A DNA stretch of 64,000 nucleotides. Source: Cohnella abietis. Its GTDB lineage: Bacteria; Bacillota; Bacilli; Paenibacillales; Paenibacillaceae. Where the stretch lies: assembly GCF_004295585.1 (NCBI RefSeq), contig NZ_AP019400.1:1951501-2015500 (forward strand). Direction: 5' to 3'. The stretch's first letter is position 1. Each line of letters opens with the position of its first letter. The notes below the pieces were generated by a model, which was not told the DNA's origin, did no database searches, and worked only from the letters and a program-made list of their open reading frames with translations. Of the stretch, positions 44,438-54,232 are shown in pieces. The position numbers and the translations under genes were made by a program.

Positions 44438-46783
44438 GTGTTGAGTAGCAATCAAACACCTCGTGACGAGGAAGAAAAGCGGCTGCTTACCGTGCTTGAG
44501 CAGGTAAGTCGGCGGATGCGCAAGGAAATGGCATTACTCGGAGATCGGCGCGGAGATGTAGTCGGAATCCGCCAAGAATTCTGGGATGATGTGAGGATGA
44601 ACTTCTCGGACTCCACTGAGGTCGGGGAGACATGGAGTAGTATCGTACAGCAGGCTGAACTGCTTGCAGAACGTGAACGTAGCCATAGGGTTGCGTCGGA
44701 AGCTGTTGAACGACTAACTAAACAGTTTGACTCCCCGTACTTTGCCCGGATTGATTTCGCAGAGACAGGTATGGAGTCAGAAATTATATATATTGGTCGT
44801 GCTTCTCTCGTTGGAGAGGATGGCGAAACCTTCTACGTATACGATTGGCGTGCCCCTGTATCTAGTTTGTTCTATGATCAGGAGCCGGGACCTGCTGCTT
44901 ACCGCGTTCCAGATGGGAAAATGGAAGGCGAGCTACAGCTAAAGCGTCAGTTCGTCATTCGCGGTGGACAATTAAAGCTTATGTTCGATACTTCTGAGAC
45001 TGTAGGGGACGAAATCCTACAGGCCGTATTATCCGAAGGCTCGGATACCTCGATGAAAAGCATTGTTGCAACGATACAGAAGGAGCAAAACTGGATCATC
45101 CGAGACGAGAAGCATAAGCTGCTCGTAGTGCAGGGAGCGGCAGGAAGCGGGAAAACGTCAGCAGCACTGCAGCGGATTGCTTATTTGCTATACCGTTATC
45201 GGGAGACGTTAGGCCCTGATCAGATTATTCTTTTCTCCCCAAATCCTGTGTTCAAGGGATATATATCCAACGTATTGCCTGATCTAGGCGAAGCGAATAT
45301 GCGGCAAATGACTTTCCGTGAGCTGATCGAAGCTCGCTTGGGCCGCAGATTCGAGGTAGAGGATTTATTCTCGCAGACAGAGGCATTGGCTGCTGCTGAT
45401 GGGACCGCAGAGGGAGAAGCTCGGGAGAGTTCTGTTAGGTACAAGGGCTCCGAGCATTTCTTTATTACGGTTGAAAATTATTTGAAACGACTTGAGCTGG
45501 ACGGAGCGCGGTTTCGTCCTTTACGATTCCGCAGCATGACGATTGTCTCCGCGGAGGAGATGTCACAGCAATTTTACGGCATTCGTGCAGCTGATGGTTT
45601 TGGCAATCGGGCTGCGGGATTACGAAGATGGCTTCTAGAACGTTTAAGAACCTGGATTGACTCTCAGATGAATGAGCCTTGGTTGGAGGAGGCTGCTGAG
45701 CTTGTAGATAGTGAGGATATCCAGCGAGCTTATGTTGATGTGAGACGGAGTGGCGGCTTCCATGAAGAGGTGTTCGATGATGAGGAGCAAATGAGCATTA
45801 GGCTAAGGCGAAGAGTTGCAGAGGAAACTTTGGCTCCGCTTATTAAAGCGGTTCGAAGCTACCGCTTTCTGGATGCTGTAGCCACTTATCGTGAATTGTT
45901 CGAGAGCCGGACACTGTTCACAGCTTGCTCTCCTGATGGTAAGCTGCCAACGGGATGGGAATGGATGCTGCAACGAGTAGAAGAGACAATGGGGCGCAAG
46001 GTAATCGATCATGAGGATGCTACACCGCTCATGTATGTCTCGGAAGCATTAGAAGGCTTCCGCCGAGTAGAAGGCGATATTCAGCATGTATTCGTCGATG
46101 AAGCGCAGGATTATTCGCCATTCCAAGCTGCCTATCTGCGTCGGCGTTATCCGCGGGCCCGAATGACCGTGCTTGGGGATTTCAACCAAGCGATTTACAT
46201 TCAGTCCCAGGCAAATGGCGGATTCGGCGGATGGACCCGGCTAATGGCACCAGAAGCGACCTCTGTTCTACGCTTGACGACAAGCTACCGTTCGACTGAG
46301 CCTATCGTTGAGTATACGAAGGGCATATTGGCAGCAGAGGATGCGGTTGGCATCATTCCTTTCCACAGGAAAGGAGAAGCACCACGTGTAATAGCATGCA
46401 AGGATAACGGGCAGCTCAGTGAGCAAATTGCAGCAAGCATTAACGAATTGCTGGCACAAGGGTACGGAACAATTGGGGTCATTTCCAAGACAGCGTACGA
46501 ATCCGGTAACGCCTCAGCCTTACTGAAGGAGCTGCTGCCGGATGATGTTCCAGTTACTCTTGTAACTGGTGGCTCTGCTGAATTGCCGAAGGGTGTGTCA
46601 GTGCTACCGTCTTACTTGGCCAAAGGGATCGAGTTCGACGCCGTACTCGTATGGGATGCTTCCGAAGTGCGTTATGGCAAAGAGAAGGATCGTAAGCTTC
46701 TTTACACCGTATGCACTCGCGCCTTGCACATTCTGTACATTTTTCACACAGGGACTGTTTCTCCGTGGCTTCCGAAGCCATAA
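44438..46783 (+). CDS. helD: HelD-type RNA polymerase recycling motor (UvrD-like helicase)
   Basis: A 781-residue superfamily 1 ATPase, the length of Bacillus HelD (774). The N-terminus is a coiled arm (~1-100) used to enter the RNA polymerase channel. Then come FYVYDWRAPVSSLFYDQEPGPAAY, a family-specific block, Walker A VVQGAAGSGKTSAALQRIAYLLY (~230-252, quoted in part), Walker B FVDEAQDYSPFQAAYL, LTTSYRSTEPIVEYTK and the C-terminal KGIEFDAVLVWD and YTVCTRALHIL motifs. It removes stalled RNA polymerase from DNA. GTG 44438 (or TTG 44441) follows GGAAAGGAAG. Confidence 0.9.
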   Translation: MLSSNQTPRDEEEKRLLTVLEQVSRRMRKEMALLGDRRGDVVGIRQEFWDDVRMNFSDSTEVGETWSSIVQQAELLAERERSHRVASEAVERLTKQFDSPYFARIDFAETGMESEIIYIGRASLVGEDGETFYVYDWRAPVSSLFYDQEPGPAAYRVPDGKMEGELQLKRQFVIRGGQLKLMFDTSETVGDEILQAVLSEGSDTSMKSIVATIQKEQNWIIRDEKHKLLVVQGAAGSGKTSAALQRIAYLLYRYRETLGPDQIILFSPNPVFKGYISNVLPDLGEANMRQMTFRELIEARLGRRFEVEDLFSQTEALAAADGTAEGEARESSVRYKGSEHFFITVENYLKRLELDGARFRPLRFRSMTIVSAEEMSQQFYGIRAADGFGNRAAGLRRWLLERLRTWIDSQMNEPWLEEAAELVDSEDIQRAYVDVRRSGGFHEEVFDDEEQMSIRLRRRVAEETLAPLIKAVRSYRFLDAVATYRELFESRTLFTACSPDGKLPTGWEWMLQRVEETMGRKVIDHEDATPLMYVSEALEGFRRVEGDIQHVFVDEAQDYSPFQAAYLRRRYPRARMTVLGDFNQAIYIQSQANGGFGGWTRLMAPEATSVLRLTTSYRSTEPIVEYTKGILAAEDAVGIIPFHRKGEAPRVIACKDNGQLSEQIAASINELLAQGYGTIGVISKTAYESGNASALLKELLPDDVPVTLVTGGSAELPKGVSVLPSYLAKGIEFDAVLVWDASEVRYGKEKDRKLLYTVCTRALHILYIFHTGTVSPWLPKP

Positions 46784-46853
46784 TGTTGCGAGCCAATGGC
46801 TCTATTTTACCAGTAGAGAATTGCCCCAATGTAGGGTTGTCAGGGAGGTCGAA

Positions 46854-48668
46854 ATGAATTCAGCAGCGATAGAGGCTTTACGTACTTATTACGGTTATGA
46901 CCAGTTTCGTGCGGGACAAAATACATTAATTGAAGCTATTCTTGAAGGTAAAGATGTTCTAGGCATCATGCCGACAGGAGCGGGGAAATCAATTTGTTAT
47001 CAAATCCCTGCGATATTACTGCCAGGGGTTACTTTAGTTGTCTCGCCGCTCATTTCACTCATGAAGGATCAGGTCGATGCGCTGAATTCGGCGGGTATCG
47101 AGGCAACGTTCATTAATAGCTCGCTTTCTGTAAAAGAAACGAACGAGCGAATGAGGCATGTGGCGGCAGGTCACTATAAGCTTCTTTATGTTGCTCCAGA
47201 AAGACTAGAGTCTGAGTACTTCCGCGAGATGGTGAGGCAGCTTGAAATACCGCTCATTGCTGTGGATGAAGCGCATTGCGTCTCACAGTGGGGACATGAT
47301 TTTCGTCCGAGCTATATGACAATAACGAGCCTGCTGCGCGACATTGAGCCGCGTCCGGTTATGGCAGCATTTACAGCGACTGCAACAGATGTTGTCAAGG
47401 ATGACATCGTTGGCCGGCTTAGATTGCGCGAGCCTGTTAGAGTTACAACTGGTTATGCTCGTGATAACTTGGCGCTAACCGTTGTTCGTAATGCAGATAA
47501 ACGTGATTATGTAGCTAGGTTTATTCAGGCGCATCCCGATCAGGCAGGAATTATATATGCATCAACCCGCCGCGAGGTGGAAAGTGTTTTTTCTTTCATT
47601 CATTCTTTGAAAATACCTGTTGGAAAGTATCATGCAGGGCTCCCCGAAGAGGAGCGTGCACAAACTCAGGATGCCTTTCAGAAGGATGATGTGCAAATAA
47701 TAGTGGCTACGAATGCATTCGGGATGGGGATAGACAAATCTAACGTCAGATTTGTTATTCACAACAATATGCCGAAAAATTTGGAGGCTTATTATCAGGA
47801 AGCGGGTCGCGCTGGTAGAGATGGCGATCCGGGGGAGTGTGTGCTGCTCTTCTCTCCGCAGGATGTCGTAACGCAGAAGTTTTTTATTGATCAAAGCGAG
47901 GCAGGCGAGGAACGGAAAAAGAACGATTATCGGCTGCTTAATGAGATGGTGCAGTTCGCGCATACCGAGGATTGCCTTCAGCAGACGATCGTTACCTATT
48001 TCGGCGAGCAGGACAGTAAGCCATGCGGAACATGCGCCAACTGTACAGATTCGCGGGAGCTGAAGGATGTCACGGAGGAAGCGAAGTATATTTTCGCTTG
48101 CGTGTCGGAGATGAAGCAACGCTTCGGAATAACCTTAACAGCTAAAGTACTGCGTGGCGCAAATGATGCGAAAATCCGGCAGTTTAACTTCGACCGCCTA
48201 AGAACATACGGATTGCTGAAACATATTCCTGAGAAGCAGCTTACGCAGCTCATTCATGCCTTTGTTGCGGATGGTTACTTGCGAATGTCGGATACGGCTT
48301 ATCCTGTCATTCAATTGACGGAGAAAGTACTGGATGTGATGAAAGGAAAAGAACTCGTCCATCGCCGGATAGAACCGGAGGCTCCAGCTGTTACTCGTAG
48401 CAGTAAATCGCGTTATGGTAGCGGTTCTTCTACATCCTCAGATGCTGTGACCAATACCGAGCTATTTAATGCTCTTCGCCAGCTGCGTAAACGAATCGCG
48501 GACGCTGAAAACATGCCGCCTTTCGTTATTTTCCACGATGCTACGCTTCGAGAAATGTGCCAACAAATGCCTCGGACGGAGAATGCCATGCGGGCTGTTA
48601 AAGGAATCGGGGACGCGAAATATACGAAATATGGACATGCCTTCCTAGAGCTCATTAAGCAATATTAA
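46854..48668 (+). CDS. recQ: ATP-dependent DNA helicase RecQ
   Basis: 604 residues from ATG 46854, preceded by AGGGAGG; the frame is open further upstream only through overlap with helD. Helicase motifs in order: YGYDQFRAGQ, GIMPTGAGKSICYQIP (Walker A), SPLISLMKDQV, VDEAHCVSQWGHDFR (DEAH), TATATDVV, YASTRREVE, ATNAFGMGIDKSNVRFVIH and QEAGRAGRDG. An RQC region with a zinc-binding Cys cluster (QEAG...CGTCANC, ~400-470) and a C-terminal HRDC domain (~530-604) complete a standard RecQ. It acts in recombination and fork repair. Confidence 0.95.
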   Translation: MNSAAIEALRTYYGYDQFRAGQNTLIEAILEGKDVLGIMPTGAGKSICYQIPAILLPGVTLVVSPLISLMKDQVDALNSAGIEATFINSSLSVKETNERMRHVAAGHYKLLYVAPERLESEYFREMVRQLEIPLIAVDEAHCVSQWGHDFRPSYMTITSLLRDIEPRPVMAAFTATATDVVKDDIVGRLRLREPVRVTTGYARDNLALTVVRNADKRDYVARFIQAHPDQAGIIYASTRREVESVFSFIHSLKIPVGKYHAGLPEEERAQTQDAFQKDDVQIIVATNAFGMGIDKSNVRFVIHNNMPKNLEAYYQEAGRAGRDGDPGECVLLFSPQDVVTQKFFIDQSEAGEERKKNDYRLLNEMVQFAHTEDCLQQTIVTYFGEQDSKPCGTCANCTDSRELKDVTEEAKYIFACVSEMKQRFGITLTAKVLRGANDAKIRQFNFDRLRTYGLLKHIPEKQLTQLIHAFVADGYLRMSDTAYPVIQLTEKVLDVMKGKELVHRRIEPEAPAVTRSSKSRYGSGSSTSSDAVTNTELFNALRQLRKRIADAENMPPFVIFHDATLREMCQQMPRTENAMRAVKGIGDAKYTKYGHAFLELIKQY

Positions 48669-48682
48669 TTTATCTATTCTAT

Positions 48683-48737
48683 AGAAAAGGGACTAACCAC
48701 AGGGTCTTCTCAGACCTAGAGGGTTAGTCCCTTTTCT
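48683..48737. terminator. Bidirectional terminator between recQ and the exonuclease gene
   Basis: AGAAAAGGGACTAACC pairs with GGTTAGTCCCTTTTCT with an inner GGTCT/AGACC stem. Confidence 0.9.
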
Positions 48738-48758
48738 CATGCGCTGGAAAGTATGTAT

Positions 48759-49367
48759 TTAAGCATATTTAATCTCAATCGGGACGATGCTCGCATGCTG
48801 GGGATACCATTTGGGTACTCCATACTTTTTCATGTACCCAAGCACGTTTAAGTCTTTCTCCACGCTTTGTTCCTCATTCATCTTCTCAAGCAGCTTCCAG
48901 CAGGCATAGACGTCGTTGAGGGAGCGGTGCGCACCTTCTAGCTCGATGCCGTAGCGATTGCACATTTCTTTCAAGTTATGCGGATATGTATGACGGGCAC
49001 GTGAGATCGTTAGCGTATCCAGAAACGAGTTGTTAAAGGATCGGTTAGCTAGTCTCAGTAAAGTATGGTGTAGAAAGCTTAGGTCAAACATAGCGTTATG
49101 AGCGACAATCGTGCTATCACCAATTAGTCGATTCAGAATGCGAAAGGCTGTTTCTTCATCCATGCCATTCACGAGATCCGCAGAGGTAATGCCTGTAATC
49201 TCGGTTATTTTAGGGGGGAGATTGCCATCGAAACGAATAAGCGTATTAAATTGGCTGACGATTTCGCCACCATAGCAACGGATGGCAGCCATCTCGATAA
49301 CCCGGTCGCGGGCGGGATCCAATCCACTCGTCTCAAAATCGAGCACAGTAATGTTATCCAGCTTCAC
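48759..49367 (-). CDS. DnaQ-like 3'-5' exonuclease (DEDDh)
   Basis: A 202-residue exonuclease. Exo I is VLDFETSGLDP (Asp, Glu), Exo II is AHNAMFDLSFL (Asp), and Exo III has His and Asp in EGAHRSLNDVYACW. This is the DEDDh pattern of DNA polymerase III epsilon-like proteins. It is monocistronic, convergent with recQ, and ends in a bidirectional terminator. It is probably a proofreading or repair exonuclease; RNase T or DinG-type fusions are excluded by its short length. Confidence 0.88.
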   Translation of the reverse strand: MKLDNITVLDFETSGLDPARDRVIEMAAIRCYGGEIVSQFNTLIRFDGNLPPKITEITGITSADLVNGMDEETAFRILNRLIGDSTIVAHNAMFDLSFLHHTLLRLANRSFNNSFLDTLTISRARHTYPHNLKEMCNRYGIELEGAHRSLNDVYACWKLLEKMNEEQSVEKDLNVLGYMKKYGVPKWYPQHASIVPIEIKYA

Positions 49368-49526
49368 TTCTTATTTTCTCTCCTATCCTATTAACTAGTT
49401 CAACTTAAATATAGCTCTGTAAGAATATACATTACCATAATTAACAATCTCTTTACACAGCACAGGCAACAGAGTTTACGCAGCATCGCTATACTAAGTA
49501 AAACTATTAGAATAGGGGTGTAAAGC

Positions 49527-52500
49527 TTGAATCATTTTAGCCAGAAGAGCATGTCTCTATTGTTATCTGTAGCTGTACTAGTAGGAACCCTGTTTACGGG
49601 AACTGCGGCCACCGCTGCTCCTACAGCTCCATCGCCAACTGCAGTGCCTGGTACGCCTTACGATGAGAATGGGGTATATGACGTAACAGTTCCCCATGTC
49701 ATCATTAACCAAGTATATGGCGCTGGGTTAGTTGCAGATATTGGTAATGAATATTTTACACATGGGTTTATTGAATTGTACAATCCTACGAATATCGATA
49801 TTAGCTTGAATGGTTGGTCTATCCACTATGCGGATCGTGGAAGCAATGCCATTTCTGGTCCTACGGGAGATTGGATGAAGCTGACTCTGGATTCCGCTGC
49901 TGTCATTAAAGCGCATTCTTCCTATCTCATTACCGGAGCACCGACAGGTGCAACACCTCCTCCAAAAATCGATTTGTCGATAAGCGATAAGCAGTGGAGT
50001 GACAGATATATTAATAATAAAGGTCTTAAGGTTGTTCTTACGAGCAACAGCGCAGATCTGATAGGTAAAAATCCATTCCTTACTAAATCCGCCGCTTATG
50101 TCGATATGCTAGGAACAGCTGCGAATGAAACAAAAAATGAAACTGACATTGACGGCTACGAGGGAATACAGTATAGCAATAGCTATCCTAAAGGAGATGG
50201 AGGCCCTTCTAAGAAGAAAGCACTCCGTCGCGTCAATTTCATAGATACGGATAACAATGCTGCTGATTTTGTTCCTGTTAACTATGAAGATGCGATCAAG
50301 CTCGCTAATTCAGCGCTGCTCGCTAGCATTAAGCCCCGTAAAGGAGCAGACAATGCGTGGTTTGTTCCACTTGGTATTAGCAACATAACATTACCTGCGG
50401 CAGCGATTGGTACTGCTTATTCCTATTCGGTTGCAGGCTCTGTATATGGCGGACATTCGCCTTATGACATTAGCGTATCCGGTTTACCTGCAGGTCTATC
50501 TTATAGCAATGGTAAAATAATTGGTTCGCCCTCAGTAGGGACTTCCGGAACGGTAACGGCTGTGCTTCAAGTAACGGATAGCCAATCTGTGTCCGTAAGC
50601 AAAGCATTAACACTGGCAGTAGCTCAAGCCATTGATAATCTCGTCATTACATCAACTAGCTTGCCAACGGCAACGATTGGCCAACCTTATTTGGTTAATG
50701 TATCGGTTACCGGGGGGAATGCCCCTTTAACTTTTACAGCGACGGGTTTACCTTCAGGACTCACGATAGATGCTGCAACTGGTCTGATTACAGGAATTCC
50801 GGCAGAGGGCAAGGCTGGAACGATAAAGGTAAAGGTTACGGTGACGGATAATGCCTCATTCGTAAAAACAGCAGATCTACCGCTCACTGTATCACCAGCA
50901 GTTATTAATTACGTAGATACACTTAACGTGACCAAAATCGGTGGATACTCCGTAGGCACAACGAATGCGGACGGTGGCGTCGCGGAAATCGTTAAATTTA
51001 ACAAGGATAATGGAAAGTTTTATTTGGTAAACGGCTCCACTACTCCTCCAACCTTGGATATTGTTAGCTTAACTACTAGCTCTACCTTAACTAAGGATAA
51101 GAGTATTAATGTTCAGGAACTGTCAGAAAGAGGCGGTAATTTCACTTACGGAGATTTGACTAGTGTTGATATTAACACGACAGTGAAGCGGATTTCCGTC
51201 TCCGTTCAGGAGAAGGATTACTCTAAACCAGGTAAAATTCTTGTTTTAGATTATGAAGGAAACTTGATTAAATCATACAATGCCGGTGTACAACCAGATA
51301 TGATCAAGACAACACCGGACGGTAGATATATACTGACGGCGGACGAAGGAGAGCCGCGCTTAGGTTCAGGCAATGGCATCGTGGATCCTGAGGGCTCTAT
51401 TACTATCGTAGATACGGTAACGGACTCGGTTAGTTTGGTAAAGTTCAATAATCCTGCTGTTATTGACGATGATGTTCATGTTCGCGGACCGGCGGGTGCT
51501 GACGGGATGATTACAACGAAAGGCACGAAGGCGGATGCTATTCGTGATTTCGAACCCGAGTACATTGCTTTGTCGGGTGATTATAAGAAAGCTTATGTGT
51601 CCTTACAGGAGAACAATGCTATCGCTACGATCGATATTGTGAATAAGGTCGTCGTTTCCGTTAAATCTCTTGGGTTTAAGGATTTCAATCAAACTAAGAA
51701 TGTCTTAGATTTAGTTAAGGATGGCGCAATTAAGCTGGAAAATGTACCTTTCAAAGGTATGTATATGCCTGACGGTATTGCGACACATACCATTAACGGT
51801 AAAACATACTTGTTCACGGCTAATGAAGGTGATGCTACGGAATGGCCTGTAGAGAAACCATTTACGAGAACAAGTGCAACGACTGTAGGGGCAATTAAGG
51901 GTAAGCTGGACCCTGATTCAGAAGCTGCTAAATTCCTAGCGGATAAAGCTAAGATATATGATAAGGTCGAGGTTCTAAGCGATATGGGTACGGATAGTAT
52001 CTATATGTACGGTGGACGCTCATTCTCAATTTGGGATATTGATACATGGTCTCAAATCTATGACAGCGGAAGTGATTTTGAGAGAATAACGGCTGACCGT
52101 CATGCTCAGTACTTCAACGCGGGACACAATAATCTAGAGCTTGATAGCCGGAGCTCCAAGAAGGGACCGGAGCCTGAGGATATTAAGACAGGTAAAGTCG
52201 GTAGCAGAACCTTCGCATTCGTCGGTTTAGAGCGTATCGGCGGTATTATGACTTATGACGTTACAGATCCAGCTAATGCGACCTTTGCAAACTACATTAA
52301 TACTCGTGAATTTAATAGCAGTAACGTGCTTGGAACGGACACAGGACCTGAGGGGATTGATTTTATTCCTGCAGTCGACAGTCCAACGGGTCTGCCATTG
52401 CTGTTAGTTGCCTATGAGGTCGGTGGGACAGTAGCGGTATTGCAGCTTAATGTGACGAAGGTAGAGCTGGACAAAAAGGTAATTTCTACGAAGGTTGGGA

Positions 52501-54023
52501 ATGCTTCAACGAAGATCATTCCAACGGTCACACCGGTTGGAGGGGGAGCGGCCACGGTAACGTGGACTTCTTCTGATAAAGCAGTTGCCACTGTTGATGT
52601 TAATGGAAATGTAACCCCGGTATCTGCAGGAAAAGCTACGATAACGGCATTGAGTGCTGATGGGTATGGTGAAGCGCAGGCTAACGTAACGGTAACTGCG
52701 GCAACGAACGGTAGCGGTCCCGGGGCGGGTAACCCTGGAACAGGGAATAGCGGGAATGGGAATACTGAAACCCCTAAACCACCAGTAACTTCAGGTGAGG
52801 TCACTAAAGCTGTTGTAGAAATCAAAGCAACTAAGGATAAGTCAGGAGCAGCGGAAGCCACTTTCACAGCTAAGCAAATAGCTGAGATTCTTGAGGCATT
52901 GAACAAGGCAGCGGCAAATGGGAAAACAGCGATACTGGAGTTAAAAGCAATCGGCACTGGAGATGCAACACAAACAAACATCCACATTGCGGGAGATTCA
53001 TTAGCTCAAATTATCGCCAGCCAAGTATCTGAGGTAGCGTTAGATGGTTCTATTGGCTCGGTAACTTTGGACAAAACGGCGCTTTCCAGCGTCTTAGCAG
53101 CATCGGGTAAGGATGAAGTAATCATCACGATCAAGAAAACGGATGCTTCATTGGTCACCAAGGATCTTTCTCAAGCATCTAAAGATGCCATAGCGGCCGC
53201 AATCGGGACTAAACCGGTATTTGATTTGACGGTTAAGGCAGGCGGGAAGCAGATCACAACCTTCGGCGGTGGATGGGTCACAGTAAGTGCACCATATACG
53301 CCATCAGCTAGTGAAGATGTACATGCAATTGTGATCTACTACATTTCCGACCTGGGTGAGTTGATCATGGTACCTAACGGTGTTTATGATTCTGCCACTG
53401 GAAAAGTAACCTTTAATGTGAAGCATTTCTCCAAATATGCAGTGGGCTATAACAAGCTAAGCTTTGGTGATACAGGTTCGAGCTTTGCTAAGGATTTTAT
53501 TACTTATCTATCGGCTAGAAACATTATTGGCGGGGTAGGCGACAACAAATTTGCTCCGACGAATCGGATAACCCGTGCGGATATTACTGTTATTCTGGCT
53601 CGCATGGCGGGCGCCGATCTTAATAAGTACACGGGCTCTAGCTTCTCAGACGTGGATACCGGCGCCTATTATTCCAAGTCTGTAGAGTGGGCAGTTGAGC
53701 AAGGGATTGCGAGCGGGATTGGTTCTGGATTGTACAATCCGAAGGCTTACGTTACGCGTGAGCAGCTAGTAACAATGATTGCGCGTTATGCGGCAGTTAT
53801 GAAGTTCAAGCTACCTAATCATGTGGAAGCTATATCCTTCTCTGATCAGAGTAAAGTACCTGCTTATGCAGTAAGTGCATTGAAGGCAGTGCAGCAAGCA
53901 GGAATAATAAGCGGTAAAGCATCCGCAGGACAATCAGGAATTTTCTTTGCTCCTAAGGATAATGCTACGCGTGAGGAAGCTGCAAAGATATTAGCAACGC
54001 TGATGCAGATTATGAATAAATAG
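49527..54023 (+). CDS. Large SLH-anchored surface protein with lamin-tail and choice-of-anchor I domains
   Basis: 1498 residues from TTG 49527 (SD AGGGGTG). Signal peptide ~1-30 (AATAAPTAP cleavage). A lamin-tail-like domain (~52-200) has VIINQVYGAG and GFIELYNPTNIDISLNGWSI. Two He_PIG/cadherin-like Ig repeats follow (~283-365 and ~370-460, LPAGLSYSNGKIIGSP and LPSGLTIDAATGLITGIP). A beta-propeller 'choice-of-anchor I' region (~465-985) contains PDMIKTTPDGRYILTADEGEPR. A Big_2 domain (~990-1065), a Gly/Asn linker, a strand-rich domain, and three C-terminal SLH repeats (~1305-1498) end the protein. It should sit on secondary cell-wall polymers; the catalytic role of the propeller, possibly phosphoesterase-like, is unclear. 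Confidence 0.9.
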   Translation: MNHFSQKSMSLLLSVAVLVGTLFTGTAATAAPTAPSPTAVPGTPYDENGVYDVTVPHVIINQVYGAGLVADIGNEYFTHGFIELYNPTNIDISLNGWSIHYADRGSNAISGPTGDWMKLTLDSAAVIKAHSSYLITGAPTGATPPPKIDLSISDKQWSDRYINNKGLKVVLTSNSADLIGKNPFLTKSAAYVDMLGTAANETKNETDIDGYEGIQYSNSYPKGDGGPSKKKALRRVNFIDTDNNAADFVPVNYEDAIKLANSALLASIKPRKGADNAWFVPLGISNITLPAAAIGTAYSYSVAGSVYGGHSPYDISVSGLPAGLSYSNGKIIGSPSVGTSGTVTAVLQVTDSQSVSVSKALTLAVAQAIDNLVITSTSLPTATIGQPYLVNVSVTGGNAPLTFTATGLPSGLTIDAATGLITGIPAEGKAGTIKVKVTVTDNASFVKTADLPLTVSPAVINYVDTLNVTKIGGYSVGTTNADGGVAEIVKFNKDNGKFYLVNGSTTPPTLDIVSLTTSSTLTKDKSINVQELSERGGNFTYGDLTSVDINTTVKRISVSVQEKDYSKPGKILVLDYEGNLIKSYNAGVQPDMIKTTPDGRYILTADEGEPRLGSGNGIVDPEGSITIVDTVTDSVSLVKFNNPAVIDDDVHVRGPAGADGMITTKGTKADAIRDFEPEYIALSGDYKKAYVSLQENNAIATIDIVNKVVVSVKSLGFKDFNQTKNVLDLVKDGAIKLENVPFKGMYMPDGIATHTINGKTYLFTANEGDATEWPVEKPFTRTSATTVGAIKGKLDPDSEAAKFLADKAKIYDKVEVLSDMGTDSIYMYGGRSFSIWDIDTWSQIYDSGSDFERITADRHAQYFNAGHNNLELDSRSSKKGPEPEDIKTGKVGSRTFAFVGLERIGGIMTYDVTDPANATFANYINTREFNSSNVLGTDTGPEGIDFIPAVDSPTGLPLLLVAYEVGGTVAVLQLNVTKVELDKKVISTKVGNASTKIIPTVTPVGGGAATVTWTSSDKAVATVDVNGNVTPVSAGKATITALSADGYGEAQANVTVTAATNGSGPGAGNPGTGNSGNGNTETPKPPVTSGEVTKAVVEIKATKDKSGAAEATFTAKQIAEILEALNKAAANGKTAILELKAIGTGDATQTNIHIAGDSLAQIIASQVSEVALDGSIGSVTLDKTALSSVLAASGKDEVIITIKKTDASLVTKDLSQASKDAIAAAIGTKPVFDLTVKAGGKQITTFGGGWVTVSAPYTPSASEDVHAIVIYYISDLGELIMVPNGVYDSATGKVTFNVKHFSKYAVGYNKLSFGDTGSSFAKDFITYLSARNIIGGVGDNKFAPTNRITRADITVILARMAGADLNKYTGSSFSDVDTGAYYSKSVEWAVEQGIASGIGSGLYNPKAYVTREQLVTMIARYAAVMKFKLPNHVEAISFSDQSKVPAYAVSALKAVQQAGIISGKASAGQSGIFFAPKDNATREEAAKILATLMQIMNK

Positions 54024-54042
54024 ACACCGTATAAGTTGAATT

Positions 54043-54079
54043 GCGGACCTAGCGAATATTGCTGGGTCCGTTTCTTTTT
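54043..54079 (+). terminator. Terminator after the SLH protein gene
   Basis: GCGGACCTAGC pairs with GCTGGGTCCGT with G-T pairing, followed by TTCTTTTT. Confidence 0.75.
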
Positions 54080-54152
54080 GTGGGATTGTAGTTTCATACA
54101 TGTTAAATTCAACATAAAACAAATAAATAGAAGATAAATTTTTGGTTTTATG

Positions 54153-54182
54153 TTGACTAAGTTGTTTGTAAGCGCTTATAAT
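54153..54182 (+). promoter_or_regulatory. Sigma-A promoter of the DeoR operon
   Basis: TTGACT (54153-54158), an 18-nt spacer and TATAAT (54177-54182). Confidence 0.75.
54167..54180 (+). promoter_or_regulatory. Putative cre site overlapping the -10
   Basis: TGTAAGCGCTTATA fits the CcpA-binding consensus TGNAANCGNNNNCA except for the penultimate base. Its overlap with the -10 would give carbon catabolite repression of the operon. Confidence 0.55.
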
Positions 54183-54232
54183 TTTCCTGTGGAGATATAA
54201 TACAACATAAAGCCAAAAATAGGGTGAAGCTT

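Larger units (their letters stand above)
54110..54219. promoter_or_regulatory. Triple operator half-sites for the DeoR-family regulator
   Basis: CAACATAAAACAAA occurs at 54110-54123, its inverted form TTTTTGGTTTTATGTTG at 54139-54155, and CAACATAAAGCCAAAAA at 54203-54219. The last two are inverted with 16 of 17 matches. They bracket the promoter at 54153-54182, which predicts looping or occlusion by the regulator encoded next. Confidence 0.7.

Noticed and set aside
46569..46853. Extended RecQ N-terminus
   Set aside because: The frame is open through the 3' end of helD, but the SD and the conserved RecQ N-terminus place the start at 46854.
47562..48253. Minus-strand proteins of 85-185 residues inside recQ
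   Set aside because: Shadow frames; recQ motifs are complete on the plus strand.
52412..52987. 191-residue minus-strand protein inside the SLH gene
   Set aside because: Shadow frame over the Val/Thr-rich Big_2 region; no SD.
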